DNA from: Acidobacteriota bacterium
GTDB taxonomy: Bacteria; Acidobacteriota; Terriglobia; Acidiferrales; UBA7541
Length of the DNA stretch: 46,020 nucleotides
Assembly: GCA_003223255.1 (NCBI GenBank)
Contig: QHYJ01000188.1
Span: 1-46,020 of the forward strand
Direction of reading: 5' to 3'
The position numbers and the translations under genes were made by a program. The notes under the pieces are model-generated. The model did not search any database and was not told the origin of the DNA. It saw only the letters and a program-made list of their open reading frames with translations. Below are positions 17,956-26,243 of this stretch, one piece after another. How positions within the stretch are numbered: position 1 is the stretch's first letter; every line of letters starts with the position of its first letter.

Positions 17956-19911
17956 ATGGAGCAGATTCACATCACTTTGCCGGACGGCAGCGTCAAGGAT
18001 GTCCCCAAGGGCACCACCCCTGCGGACATCGCGCGGAGCATTTCGCCGCGCCTTGCGGACGCCGCGCTAGTGGCTCGCGTGGCCCAGCCTAATGACGGCG
18101 AGGGCGAACTGATTGATCTGCGCCGCCCGCTCGAAAGCGATGTGAAACTCCAGATCCTCACCGAGAAAGATCCGGACGCGCTCTTTGTGTTCCGCCATTC
18201 CGCGGCCCACCTGCTTGCCGCCGCGGTGATGGAGCTTTATCCGAACGTGAAGTTGGGTATCGGCCCGCCCATCGATACCGGCTTTTTTTATGAGTTTCTG
18301 CGCGACGAGCCTTTTACTCAGGAAGACCTCGCTAAAATTGAAAAAAAGATGCGCGAGCTGGCGGCGCAGGACTTGCCCAACGAGCGCAAACTCATTCCCA
18401 AGCCGGAAGCGCTCGAGCTGTACAAAAGGTCGAATCAGGTTTTCAAGTGCGAGCTGGTGGAAGAAAAAGCGGCCGAGCCGATGGTTTCTTTTTACACCAC
18501 CGGTAAGTTTATCGATTTTTGCCGGGGACCCCACATTCCCTCTACCAAGCGCATTCAGGCGTTCAAATTAATGAACGTTGCCGGCGCTTACTGGAAAGGC
18601 CGGGAAGGCAATCCGCAGCTCCAGCGCATTTATGCGGTGGCGTTTTTCACACAAAAAGAGCTGGACGAATACTTGCATCGCCTCGAAGAAGCCAAGCGCC
18701 GCGACCATCGCAAGCTCGGTGTTGAGCTGGATCTCTTCAGCATCGAGGAGGAAGCCGGTCCAGGCCTGATTTTCTGGCATCCTAAAGGTGGCCTCATTCG
18801 AAAAATCGTCGAGGACTGGCTGCGCGAGGAACTTCTCAAACGCGGCTACGATCTGGTCTATACGCCGCACATCATGCGCCGCGATCTGTGGAAGACCAGC
18901 GGCCACACCGGCTTTTACAAGGACAGCATGTTCGGGCCGATGGAAGTCGAAAAAGCCCACTACCAGCTCAAGCCCATGAACTGCCCGGGGCATATTCTGA
19001 TCTACAGGTCCAAGTTGCATAGCTACCGCGATCTTCCCGTGCGTCTCGCCGAACTTGGCACGGTTTACCGCTACGAACGCAGCGGTGTGCTCCACGGCTT
19101 GCTGCGTGTGCGCGGCTTTACGCAAGACGACGCGCACATCTTCTGCATGCCTTCGCAAATTGAGAGCGAGGTCGAGGCGTGCGTCGATTTTGCCTTCGCG
19201 GTGATGAAGAATTTCGGCTTCGACAAGTTTGAAGTTGAGCTCTCCGACTGGGACGCCGCGCATGCGGAAAATTACGCTGGCAAGGCGGAAGACTGGCATC
19301 GCGCGACCGCCGCGCTCGCCGCGACCATGAAGCGCATGAATATCCCGTACAAAACTATCGCGGGCGAGGCTGCGTTCTACGGCCCCAAGATTGACGTGAA
19401 GTTGATTGACGCCATCGGCCGTCCGTGGCAGCTCACCACGGTGCAATTCGATTTCAACTTGCCCGCGCGCTTCGGGCTTCAATATGTCGCCGAAGACGGC
19501 GCCAAACATCAGCCGCTCATGGTGCACCGCGCGCTGCTTGGTTCGGTTGAGCGTTTCTTCGGTATCCTCATCGAGCATTACGCCGGAGCATTTCCGCTCT
19601 GGCTCGCGCCTGTGCAGGTGGGAATCTGCCCGGTCAGCGAAAAAGTCGCGGATTACGCGAAGCACGTTCTGGAGATGCTTAAGGGGCACGGTCTGCGCGT
19701 GCATTTGGACGATCGCAACGAAAAGCTGCCCGCAAAAATCCGCGACGCGCAGCTGCAAAAAATTCCTTACATGCTGGTGGTCGGCGCCAAAGAAGCCGAA
19801 GCCGGAACTGTTTCCGTCCGGCAGCGCTCCAAAGGCGATCTCGGGCCCAAACCGCTCGCCGAAGTCGTCGCCACTCTTCAGCGCGAAGTCGAAACTCGGG
19901 CGATAAGCTGA
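17956..19911 (+). CDS. thrS: threonyl-tRNA synthetase
   Basis: A 651-residue class II synthetase that charges tRNA-Thr. Domains in order: TGS (about 1-62), the second additional domain used in editing (HSAAHLLAAAVMELYP near 80), the catalytic core with zinc ligand Cys343 in MNCPGH and motif 2 RYERSGVLHGLLRVRGFTQDDAHIF, then the HGTP anticodon-binding domain (DDRNEKLPAKIRDAQ). I chose ATG 17956 (MEQIHITLPDG), where the TGS domain begins; ATG 17929 and TTG 17926 are in-frame alternatives. It heads the thrS-infC-rpmI-rplT-pheST block. Confidence 0.97.
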   Translation: MEQIHITLPDGSVKDVPKGTTPADIARSISPRLADAALVARVAQPNDGEGELIDLRRPLESDVKLQILTEKDPDALFVFRHSAAHLLAAAVMELYPNVKLGIGPPIDTGFFYEFLRDEPFTQEDLAKIEKKMRELAAQDLPNERKLIPKPEALELYKRSNQVFKCELVEEKAAEPMVSFYTTGKFIDFCRGPHIPSTKRIQAFKLMNVAGAYWKGREGNPQLQRIYAVAFFTQKELDEYLHRLEEAKRRDHRKLGVELDLFSIEEEAGPGLIFWHPKGGLIRKIVEDWLREELLKRGYDLVYTPHIMRRDLWKTSGHTGFYKDSMFGPMEVEKAHYQLKPMNCPGHILIYRSKLHSYRDLPVRLAELGTVYRYERSGVLHGLLRVRGFTQDDAHIFCMPSQIESEVEACVDFAFAVMKNFGFDKFEVELSDWDAAHAENYAGKAEDWHRATAALAATMKRMNIPYKTIAGEAAFYGPKIDVKLIDAIGRPWQLTTVQFDFNLPARFGLQYVAEDGAKHQPLMVHRALLGSVERFFGILIEHYAGAFPLWLAPVQVGICPVSEKVADYAKHVLEMLKGHGLRVHLDDRNEKLPAKIRDAQLQKIPYMLVVGAKEAEAGTVSVRQRSKGDLGPKPLAEVVATLQREVETRAIS

Positions 19912-19941
19912 ATCGTCGTTGGATCGCGCTGTCTCCCGGCC

Positions 19942-20601
19942 ATGCCAAACTCCCAGACCACTCTGAATGAAGAACTCTTCTCTCAAAGTGTTCGTTTACT
20001 GACAGGCCGCGATGAACACTTGGCGGAAGTGGTGAAAGCCTACGGTCAGCCGCCGCTGTGGGTGCGCGAACCGGGCTTCCCCACGCTCGTTTACATCATC
20101 CTGGAGCAGCAAGTCTCGCTGGCTTCGGCAAGAGCGGCTTTTGAGCGCCTCAAAGCCGCGGTGAGGCCCTTGACTCCCAAGGGGTTCTTGAGGCTGAATG
20201 ACGCCGAGTTGCTGCGCATCGGCTTCAGCCGGCAGAAAACTCTTTACACCCGCTTGCTTGCCGAATCGCTCGCCCGCCGACACTTTAACCTGCGCTATCT
20301 CCACGGCCTCCCTGACGACTCCGCGCACAAAATGCTCATGGCCTTCAAGGGCATCGGCCGCTGGACGGCCGACATTTATTTGCTGAGCGCGCTTCGTCGG
20401 CCGGACATCTGGCCCACCGGCGACCTCGCGCTTGCCACCGCAGTTCAGGAGGTGAAGCGTCTTCGCAAGCGGCCTTCTCCCGAAAAACTCGAAGCGCTCG
20501 GCGCACCCTGGCGTCCGTGGCGCGCCGTTGCCGCCCGGCTTTTCTGGCACGCGTATCTCTGCAAGCGCGGTCTGAAGTCCTCCGCTCCAGTCGAAATCTG
20601 A
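19942..20601 (+). CDS. DNA-3-methyladenine glycosylase (AlkA-like, HhH-GPD)
   Basis: A 219-residue base-excision repair enzyme. The helix-hairpin-helix is LMAFKGIGRWTADIYLL (132-148) and the catalytic Asp161 lies in WPTGDLAL, as in AlkA. It lacks the N-terminal beta domain of E. coli AlkA (282 residues) and is closer to the short AlkA-like form. There are no FeS cysteines, so it is not an EndoIII or MutY type. It lies 31 bp after thrS on the same strand, the first of three genes placed between thrS and infC. Confidence 0.88.
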   Translation: MPNSQTTLNEELFSQSVRLLTGRDEHLAEVVKAYGQPPLWVREPGFPTLVYIILEQQVSLASARAAFERLKAAVRPLTPKGFLRLNDAELLRIGFSRQKTLYTRLLAESLARRHFNLRYLHGLPDDSAHKMLMAFKGIGRWTADIYLLSALRRPDIWPTGDLALATAVQEVKRLRKRPSPEKLEALGAPWRPWRAVAARLFWHAYLCKRGLKSSAPVEI

Positions 20602-20640
20602 CATAATCTCCACGCCTCAATAGGGCTTTCAAAGGTGACC

Positions 20641-21312
20641 ATGGATCCCCGGAAACTCTCGGACTATCAAACGAGCTACGACCGCATCGCCGAGGAATAC
20701 GCCGCTCGAATCGCGGGCGAACTCGAGCACAAGCCGCTGGACCGCATGCTTCTCGATGAGTTTGCAGGGCGCGTCAAAGCAGCGGGGCGTGTCTGCGAAC
20801 TCGGCTGCGGCCCGGGTCACGTGGCGCGCTACTTGCACGATCGCGGCGTTGACATTTTTGGGATCGATCTGTCTCCCGGCATGCTCGAACAGGCACGCAA
20901 ACTGAACCCCGCCATCGAATTTCAGCAGGGGAACATGTTGGCGCTCGACATCGAAGACGGCGATTTGGCCGCGATTGTGGCCTTTTATTCGATCGTGCAT
21001 ATTCCTAAGACCGATATCCTTCAAGCGTTTCGGGAAATGTTCCGGGCCCTGCGGCCCGGCGGCCTGCTCTTCCTGGCTTTTCACCTTGGCGTCGAAGTTC
21101 TGCACGAAGAAAACTGCTGGGGCCATCAAGTCTCGTTGGATCTTGTGCTGTTCGGCAGAAAAGAGGTCGAGCGCTACCTTGGTCTTGTGGGCTTCGCTAT
21201 CGAGGATTCTCTCGAGCGCGATCCCTATGCACCACAAGTCGAGTACCAAAGCCGCAGAGCATACATTCGCGCTTGCAAGCCAACACAGGCGTTAGTTGAG
21301 AAGAAGTTGTAG
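20641..21312 (+). CDS. class I SAM-dependent methyltransferase
   Basis: A 223-residue methyltransferase. Motif I VCELGCGPGHVARYL (about 51-65) binds SAM, IDLSPGML (about 75-82) is the acidic motif II region, and ALRPGGLLFLAFH (about 137-149) is the post-motif III strand. The substrate is unknown. ATG 20641 is preferred over GTG 20635 because AAAGGTG then acts as the ribosome-binding site. It lies 39 bp after the AlkA-like gene and 77 bp before the VOC gene, so it may belong to the same transcript. Confidence 0.87.
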   Translation: MDPRKLSDYQTSYDRIAEEYAARIAGELEHKPLDRMLLDEFAGRVKAAGRVCELGCGPGHVARYLHDRGVDIFGIDLSPGMLEQARKLNPAIEFQQGNMLALDIEDGDLAAIVAFYSIVHIPKTDILQAFREMFRALRPGGLLFLAFHLGVEVLHEENCWGHQVSLDLVLFGRKEVERYLGLVGFAIEDSLERDPYAPQVEYQSRRAYIRACKPTQALVEKKL

Positions 21313-21389
21313 CGGCAGTGGCGCTCTACAATTCCCGCTCAGGAGCGTAATCTTCGAAACGCGCGGCAAACCGAAAGGAGCAGGTGGAA

Positions 21390-22097
21390 ATGGACAACAT
21401 CTCGCGCCGGACCTTTCTCGCGATCGCCGCGGGCGTGGCCCTTGCGCCCTCCTTCTCTTGGGGAGCGGAGCAGGTGCCCTCATTGCTTGACCACATTCTT
21501 CTGGGATGCAGCGATCTCGAACGCGGCATCGCTTTCGTCGAGGAGCACTCCAGCTTCCGCGCGGCCTTCGGCGGCGTGCATCCGGGTCGCGGCACGCAAA
21601 ACGCCCTTCTTTCCCTTGGGGAACGGCGTTACCTGGAAATCATCGCGCCCGATCCCAAACAACCGAGCATAGAGCAATACTCAGTCGTTACGAAGCTCAA
21701 CGAACCACGGCTCATCGGCTGGGCCGCGCATCGCGACGATTTGGATGAATTTGCCAAACACCTCGACGAGCAAGGGGTTGCGTTTGAAGGTCCGCAATCC
21801 GGCTTGCGGCAGCGCCCGGATGGCAAAGTCCTCCGCTGGAGAGCGCTCCGGCTGAAAGACGATCACGGGGGCCTGCTTCCGTTCTTCATTGAATGGAGCA
21901 AGGACTCTGTTCATCCCTCGGTGGATGCTCCCAAGGGTTGCAGGCTAACGCGTTTCGAAGCGGCCAGCCCCGAGGCTGAAGACTTGCTACGCGCGATCTC
22001 TCGCGTCCAACTCGACCTGCACGTCCGAACGGCCATGAAACCCGCTTTACGAGCCACCGTCGCCGGCCCCAAAGGCCAATTCTTGGTCACAAGCTAA
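21390..22097 (+). CDS. Tat-exported VOC/glyoxalase-like protein
   Basis: A 235-residue protein beginning with a twin-arginine signal (NISRRTFLAIAAGVALAPSFSWG). The mature part starts LLDHILLGCSDLERGIAFVEEHSSFRAAFGGVHPGRGTQNALLSLG (about 33-77), typical of the Glyoxalase_3-like VOC fold, with RYLEIIAPDPKQP next. VOC proteins bind a metal with His/Glu residues and act on small organic substrates; which one is not evident. ATG 21390 is preferred over GTG 21384 because AAGGAG (21375-21380) is then 9 bases away. It is the last of the three genes between thrS and infC. Confidence 0.82.
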   Translation: MDNISRRTFLAIAAGVALAPSFSWGAEQVPSLLDHILLGCSDLERGIAFVEEHSSFRAAFGGVHPGRGTQNALLSLGERRYLEIIAPDPKQPSIEQYSVVTKLNEPRLIGWAAHRDDLDEFAKHLDEQGVAFEGPQSGLRQRPDGKVLRWRALRLKDDHGGLLPFFIEWSKDSVHPSVDAPKGCRLTRFEAASPEAEDLLRAISRVQLDLHVRTAMKPALRATVAGPKGQFLVTS

Positions 22098-22119
22098 CTG
22101 CTGCTGACCTATCTTCCTG

Positions 22120-22150
22120 TTGCCGAGCGATAGATCGGCCATGCTATACT
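22120..22150 (+). promoter_or_regulatory. candidate promoter upstream of infC
   Basis: TATACT at 22145-22150 is a good -10; the best -35 is TTGCCG at 22120-22125 with a long 19-bp spacer. It would start an infC transcript about 105 nt before the start codon, leaving a leader long enough for control by L20 or IF3. By-eye match only. Confidence 0.35.
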
Positions 22151-22262
22151 TTGAAACTCGTCCGAAGTGCCTTTTGTACCGTGGACCGGTGTTTGTGGAT
22201 TTGGGGGCCAGCTCCTGGTCGTTTCGGGGAAAGCAGGTGCCTAACGCTCTTGAGGGGGATTT

Positions 22263-22850
22263 ATCGCTGAACGCAACTTCCGGCCGATTGACCGCACGCG
22301 CGTGAATGAGCGCATCCGGGCGCGCGAGATCCGGGTGATTGACGAAGACGGTGCGCAACTCGGAGTCATGCAGCCTTTCGAGGCCATGAAACTGGCGCGG
22401 GAACGGGGGCTCGATCTGGTGGAAATTTCGCCCACGGCCGACCCGCCGGTCTGCAAAATCACCGACTACGGGAAATATCAGTACCAGCAGAACAAAAAGG
22501 CCCACGAACAGCGCAAGAGCAGCCGCGGTTCACAGTTGAAGGAAGTCAAGTTTCGGCCCAACACCGCGGAACACGATTATCAGGTTCGCAAGAATCAGAT
22601 CATCCGCTTCCTCGGCGACGGCCACAAAGTGCGCGCCATGATTTTTCATCGTGGCCGCGAAATGGCGCACCAGGAAGTGGGCCGCGCCAAGATGGACCGC
22701 CTGCTTCTCGATATTCGTGATCAAGCACAGATCGAGACCATGCCGCGCATGGAAGGCAATGTTCTCGTGGCCCTTGTGGCGCCCAAAAAAGGCGCTGGGG
22801 CTTCCCGGTCTGCGGGGCAAGCAGCCTCCGGCGCATCGCAGTCGCAGTAG
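22263..22850 (+). CDS. infC: translation initiation factor IF-3, probable ATC start
   Basis: IF-3 (195 residues) dissociates ribosomes and checks the start codon. The N domain (IAERNFRPIDRTRVNERIRAREIRVIDEDG), linker DYGKYQYQQNKKAHEQRK and C domain (LKEVKFRPNTAEHDYQVRKNQIIRFL...) are complete, with an Ala/Ser-rich tail. The first ATG-like start in frame is GTG 22302, but 13 conserved codons precede it, back to ATC 22263, which follows GAGGGGG (22252-22258) at proper Shine-Dalgarno spacing. Non-AUG starts such as AUU or AUC are classic for infC and give autoregulation, because IF-3 rejects them. Confidence 0.93.
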   Translation: MAERNFRPIDRTRVNERIRAREIRVIDEDGAQLGVMQPFEAMKLARERGLDLVEISPTADPPVCKITDYGKYQYQQNKKAHEQRKSSRGSQLKEVKFRPNTAEHDYQVRKNQIIRFLGDGHKVRAMIFHRGREMAHQEVGRAKMDRLLLDIRDQAQIETMPRMEGNVLVALVAPKKGAGASRSAGQAASGASQSQ

Positions 22851-22970
22851 GGTGCCGCTATACCGTGCGCACATTGGTTTTGTGGGGGCGCGGCAGGCTC
22901 GGCGCTTGTTGCTGCGAAGTCTGGCATCAGGGGTCTGACGCGGCGGACCATCCCCACTTGTGCTCACTTT

Positions 22971-23008
22971 GTCATTCCGAACGGAGCGAAGCGGAGTGAG
23001 GAATCGCT
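22971..23008. repeat. dispersed repeat copy 1 (CATTCC...GGAATC element)
   Basis: A 38-bp intergenic element between infC and rpmI. It is nearly identical to 25383-25420; both have the core GGAGCGAAGCGGAGTGAG. The ends ATTCC and GGAAT are complementary. In the other copy they are ATTTC and GAAAT, so both sides changed together, suggesting that the ends pair as RNA or single-stranded DNA. Confidence 0.8.
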
Positions 23009-23059
23009 CTGCGATTTTTACTTGATTAGGACCGGGGATGTGAAGGAAGGATTTTCGCA

Positions 23060-23281
23060 ATGCCAAGAAACGCTTCGAAACCGAAAATGAAATTGAAGAC
23101 GCATCGCGGCGCCCGCAAACGCTTTAAGATTACTGCCGGCGGCAAGATTCTGCGCGGGCATACCGCCAAGCGCCACTTTACGGGTCTCAAGGCATCCGGA
23201 CGCATGCGCAAGCTCAAGAAACTGACAACCGTCAGCGCGCAAGACGCGGCCACCATCAAGCAGATGCTGCCGTACGGCTGA
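23060..23281 (+). CDS. rpmI: 50S ribosomal protein L35
   Basis: A 73-residue, very basic protein. [32 protein letters not shown] (about 9-40) is the L35 signature; the N-terminus is some seven residues longer than in E. coli. AAGGAAGG upstream serves as ribosome-binding site. It follows infC after 209 bp and precedes rplT, the conserved order of the IF3-L35-L20 operon. Confidence 0.95.
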   Translation: MPRNASKPKMKLKTHRGARKRFKITAGGKILRGHTAKRHFTGLKASGRMRKLKKLTTVSAQDAATIKQMLPYG

Positions 23282-23649
23282 AATCGCTGTCGGGTCTGTC
23301 CCGTTTCGAGTTTCGCTTTTCGAATTTCGTAATTCGATTTTCGTGCCAGGCAGCGCTTCACGGGTGCCTGCCGGCCGAATCGCTCCGGCTTCGCCGGAAC
23401 AGCGTAGCGACAGCCTTCGCGCATTTTGCGTCCCGACAGTTTTTGCCGGGAAGGCCGTTACCGCGGAAACGCGGCGCTGCTCGTACCAACCGGAAACAAA
23501 CCCGTTGCGCGACGCGCTTCCCTGCGCGTCTCCGCAACTCGTATTGTTTCCTGATCCATGGACTCAATGGCTGCAGGCTCAAGAGATGCTTGCGGTTTGT
23601 AGTGGCGGGTCTTTTAGACCCGTGGTTTTCAAAACGAAGGAGCAAACCC
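23282..23649. repeat. 368-bp rpmI-rplT spacer with several hairpins
   Basis: No gene is supported here, although this spacer is usually short. It holds inverted repeats: CAGGCA/TGCCTG (23347-23370), TCCGGC-TTC-GCCGGA (23384-23398) and CGGGTCT-TTT-AGACCCG (23606-23622). The last is 15 bp before the rplT ribosome-binding site (AAGGAG, 23637-23642). They look like remnants of dispersed palindromic repeats; the last could affect rplT translation. Confidence 0.55.
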
Positions 23650-24024
23650 ATGGCACGCGTGAAACGCGGCACCAAGCGCCGGGCTCGGCGCAAGAAGTAT
23701 CTCAAGAGGACGAAGGGCTTTTTCCTCACCAAGAGCAAGCTCTATCAGTCCGCGCAGGAAGCGGCCAATCGCGCCGATCGCTACGCTTATCGCGACCGCC
23801 GCAACAAAAAGCGCCAGTATCGTCGCCTGTGGATTCAGCGCATCGGCGCGGCCGCGCGGCTCAACGGCCTGGCGTATGGTCAGTTGATTCACGGCCTCAA
23901 GGCCGCGGGTGTAACGCTCGACCGCAAAATCCTGGCGGATATTGCCGTCAAGGACGCGGCCGGCTTCGCGCAGCTCGCGGAAAAAGCCAAAGCCGCGGCT
24001 GGCGCCGCCGCGAGAAAACCTTAG
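23650..24024 (+). CDS. rplT: 50S ribosomal protein L20
   Basis: A 124-residue rRNA-binding protein needed for early 50S assembly; in several bacteria it also represses its own operon. The start ATG 23650 has AAGGAG 7 bases upstream and begins [25 protein letters not shown], the conserved L20 N-terminus. The globular part [27 protein letters not shown] is intact, with a short Ala/Lys-rich tail. A longer ORF from 23443 is only an upstream extension. Confidence 0.96.
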   Translation: MARVKRGTKRRARRKKYLKRTKGFFLTKSKLYQSAQEAANRADRYAYRDRRNKKRQYRRLWIQRIGAAARLNGLAYGQLIHGLKAAGVTLDRKILADIAVKDAAGFAQLAEKAKAAAGAAARKP

Positions 24025-24113
24025 CGCTGCAGCGCAAGGCGGAGCTCTTCGGGTGTTCTCTTTGCATTTCGCTGCGTTGTCTCGATACTCTCATGGACGC
24101 GCTGCCCACTTTT

Positions 24114-24145
24114 CCGTAGGGGCACGATACCTCGTGCCTCTACGG
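24114..24145. repeat. 13-bp inverted repeat between rplT and pheS
   Basis: Arms CCGTAGGGGCACG (24114-24126) and CGTGCCTCTACGG (24133-24145) pair along 13 bp with one G-T, around a 6-base loop. It ends 19 bp before the pheS ATG and has no T-run, so it is not a standard terminator. The GTAGGGGCACG...CGTGCC type is a common dispersed palindrome in bacterial intergenic DNA. It may also act as an attenuating hairpin for pheS. Confidence 0.6.
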
Positions 24146-24164
24146 TGTTATCGAACTCTCGACC

Positions 24165-25298
24165 ATGCCGACCGATGACCTAGGTCTCGACAAAACGTTC
24201 GCCGCTCTCGGCGTGATTGAGGCGGCGCAAGTGGCTGCGCGCTTTGAGCAAGTGTTTGCGCATTTCGACGCCCAGCTCAAAACCGTTCACGAAGAATCCA
24301 CATGGAAGCAGTTTCGCGACGCATGGCTTGGCCGTAAGTCCGGTGTGCTTACACAAGTCACTGACAACTGGCTCAAGCCGGCTACTCCAGAATTGAAGCG
24401 CGTGGTTGGCCAAAAACTCAATGAGTTGCGGGCTTACGTTGAATTGCACATTGAAGCCCGTCGCGCTTCCATCGAATCCGGCACGGAACAAGCCGCGCTC
24501 GCGCGCGAGCGCGTGGACCTCTCTCTCCCCGGCGTCATCCATCCGATTGGCTCGCGCCATCTCATTCGCCAGGTCTTCCAAGAAGCCGAGGACATCTTTT
24601 TTTCTATTGGCTTCTCGATTGTTGAAGGCCCCGAAATCGAAACGCCTTATTACAACTTCGAGGCGCTGAACATTCCCGAATTCCATCCGGTGCGCGACGA
24701 CATGGACACGTTCTACATTGACTTGCCCAAGGGCGCGCCGACTCCGTTGCTGCTGCGCACGCACACTTCTCCTATGCAGATTCGAACCATGGAAAAGCAA
24801 GAGCCGCCCGTGCGCGTCATCGTTCCCGGGAAGGTCTATCGCCGCGACAATCCCGACGCCACGCATTCCTTCATGTTCCACCAAGTCGAAGGCCTTGCCG
24901 TGGACACGGACATCACCTTCTGCGATTTCACCGGCACTATCGAATATTTCGTGAAGCAGTTCTTTGGCCCCGGCGTGAAGACGCGGTTTCGGCCGAGCTA
25001 TTTCCCGTTCACCGAGCCATCCGTGGAATTCGACGTCTCCTGCATTTTTTGCGGCGGGAGCGGCGCTGCCGCGAGTGGCGGCGTCTGCTCCAAATGCAAA
25101 GGCGCGGGCTGGATCGAGCTCTTCGGCGCGGGCATGGTCGATCCCGCCGTCTACGGCTTCGTCAACTATGACGCCAAGAAAGTCAGCGGTTTCGCTTTCG
25201 GCATGGGCATCGACCGCCTCGCCATGCTGAAGTACGGCATCGACGACCTCCAGGTCTTTTTCCAAAACGATGTGCGCTTCCTGAAGCAGTTCCCATGA
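24165..25298 (+). CDS. pheS: phenylalanyl-tRNA synthetase alpha subunit
   Basis: A 377-residue class II catalytic subunit. An N-terminal coiled-coil (about 20-110) precedes the catalytic domain: HPIGSRHLIRQVFQEAEDIFFSIGF, GPEIETPYYNFEALNIPEFHPVRD, motif 2 PGKVYRRDNPDATHSFMFHQVEGL, and motif 3 SGFAFGMGIDRLAMLKYGIDDLQVFF. A CxxC pair (Cys293/Cys296 and Cys308/Cys311) forms a small zinc-ribbon-like insert before GAGMV, as in a subset of bacterial PheS. PheT, its obligatory partner, is 945 bp downstream, separated by a methyltransferase gene. Confidence 0.96.
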   Translation: MPTDDLGLDKTFAALGVIEAAQVAARFEQVFAHFDAQLKTVHEESTWKQFRDAWLGRKSGVLTQVTDNWLKPATPELKRVVGQKLNELRAYVELHIEARRASIESGTEQAALARERVDLSLPGVIHPIGSRHLIRQVFQEAEDIFFSIGFSIVEGPEIETPYYNFEALNIPEFHPVRDDMDTFYIDLPKGAPTPLLLRTHTSPMQIRTMEKQEPPVRVIVPGKVYRRDNPDATHSFMFHQVEGLAVDTDITFCDFTGTIEYFVKQFFGPGVKTRFRPSYFPFTEPSVEFDVSCIFCGGSGAAASGGVCSKCKGAGWIELFGAGMVDPAVYGFVNYDAKKVSGFAFGMGIDRLAMLKYGIDDLQVFFQNDVRFLKQFP

Positions 25299-25382
25299 AG
25301 CGCCGCGTGCCCGATGTGCTGTTTTTGTGGAGGGCCGGCTTTAGGCCTGTGGGTTGAGTTTGTCTTGCACTTGCCAGGGATG

Positions 25383-25420
25383 GTCATTTCGAACGGAGCG
25401 AAGCGGAGTGAGAAATCTCT
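25383..25420. repeat. dispersed repeat copy 2 (CATTTC...GAAATC element)
   Basis: Second copy of the element at 22971-23008, in the 165-bp gap between pheS and the following methyltransferase gene. It differs from copy 1 by a C-to-T in the left arm and the matching G-to-A in the right arm, preserving 5-bp complementarity of the ends. Read on the reverse strand, both give the artefactual peptide ERFLTPLRSVRND. Confidence 0.8.
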
Positions 25421-25463
25421 CTTCGATTGTTGGAACTGGGCAGCAACCCTTGTGGCGACATAA

Positions 25464-26240
25464 ATGACTTTCACAGACTCCAAACAACGCTTCTCCCATC
25501 GCGTGGCCGATTACGTCCGCTACCGCCCAAGCTACCCGAGCGAGGTGCTCACCATGTTGCGTACGGAGTGCGGCCTGCGTCCGGGCCACGTCATCGCGGA
25601 CATGGGTTCGGGCAGAGGTTTGCTCAGCGAGCTTTTTCTAAGGAATGGCAATCGCGTCTACGGCATCGAGCCCAACAAAGACATGCGCGCCGCAGGAGAA
25701 GGGTATCTTGCCGAATACGACGGCTTCTCCAGCATCGACGGCTCGGCAGAAACCACCACGCTAAGCGAGGCTAGCGTGGATTTCGTAACCGCGGGTCAGG
25801 CTTTCCACTGGTTTGAGCCTGCCGCCGCTCGCCGCGAGTTCTCGCGCATCCTGCGGTCGCCAGGCTGGGTGGTCGCCGTGTGGAATTTCCGCGATAAGGA
25901 GACGCCATTCGCCAGAGCCTACGGGGACGTCCTTGTAAAATACGGGACGGATTATACGCGCGTGCGCGAGTCTTATCCCGCAGGCCATGACATGCAAGGT
26001 TTTTTTCTTGGCGCCAAATTTTTCGAACGCGCCCTGCCGAATGGGCGGCTGTTGAACTGGGATGAGCTTGCCGGGGTCGTGCGCAGCGCCTCCTACATGC
26101 CGCAGGAGGGCCACCTGAATTTCGTTCCCATGATGAACGCGCTGCGCGAACTCTTTCTCAAACACGAGGAAAATGGCCGAGTGCCCATGAATTTCACAAC
26201 GCACATTTATTTCGGCCAGCTCCCTCGCAGCACAGGCTAG
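25464..26240 (+). CDS. class I SAM-dependent methyltransferase
   Basis: A 258-residue Methyltransf_11-like protein. It begins with the subgroup signature RFSHRVADYVRYRPSYP (about 9-25), then motif I VIADMGSGRGLLSELFL (about 43-59), IEPNKDM with the acidic ribose contact, and SVDFVTAGQAFHWFEP (about 104-118). The subgroup is often compared with ubiquinone/menaquinone-type or trans-aconitate methyltransferases, but the substrate is unknown. It ends 3 bp before pheT, so the two are surely translated from one message, an unusual position between pheS and pheT. Confidence 0.87.
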   Translation: MTFTDSKQRFSHRVADYVRYRPSYPSEVLTMLRTECGLRPGHVIADMGSGRGLLSELFLRNGNRVYGIEPNKDMRAAGEGYLAEYDGFSSIDGSAETTTLSEASVDFVTAGQAFHWFEPAAARREFSRILRSPGWVVAVWNFRDKETPFARAYGDVLVKYGTDYTRVRESYPAGHDMQGFFLGAKFFERALPNGRLLNWDELAGVVRSASYMPQEGHLNFVPMMNALRELFLKHEENGRVPMNFTTHIYFGQLPRSTG

Positions 26241-26243
26241 CGT

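Noticed and set aside
18568-19986. A 472-codon open frame on the minus strand across thrS
   Set aside because: Antisense to a complete and highly conserved ThrS; no family features.
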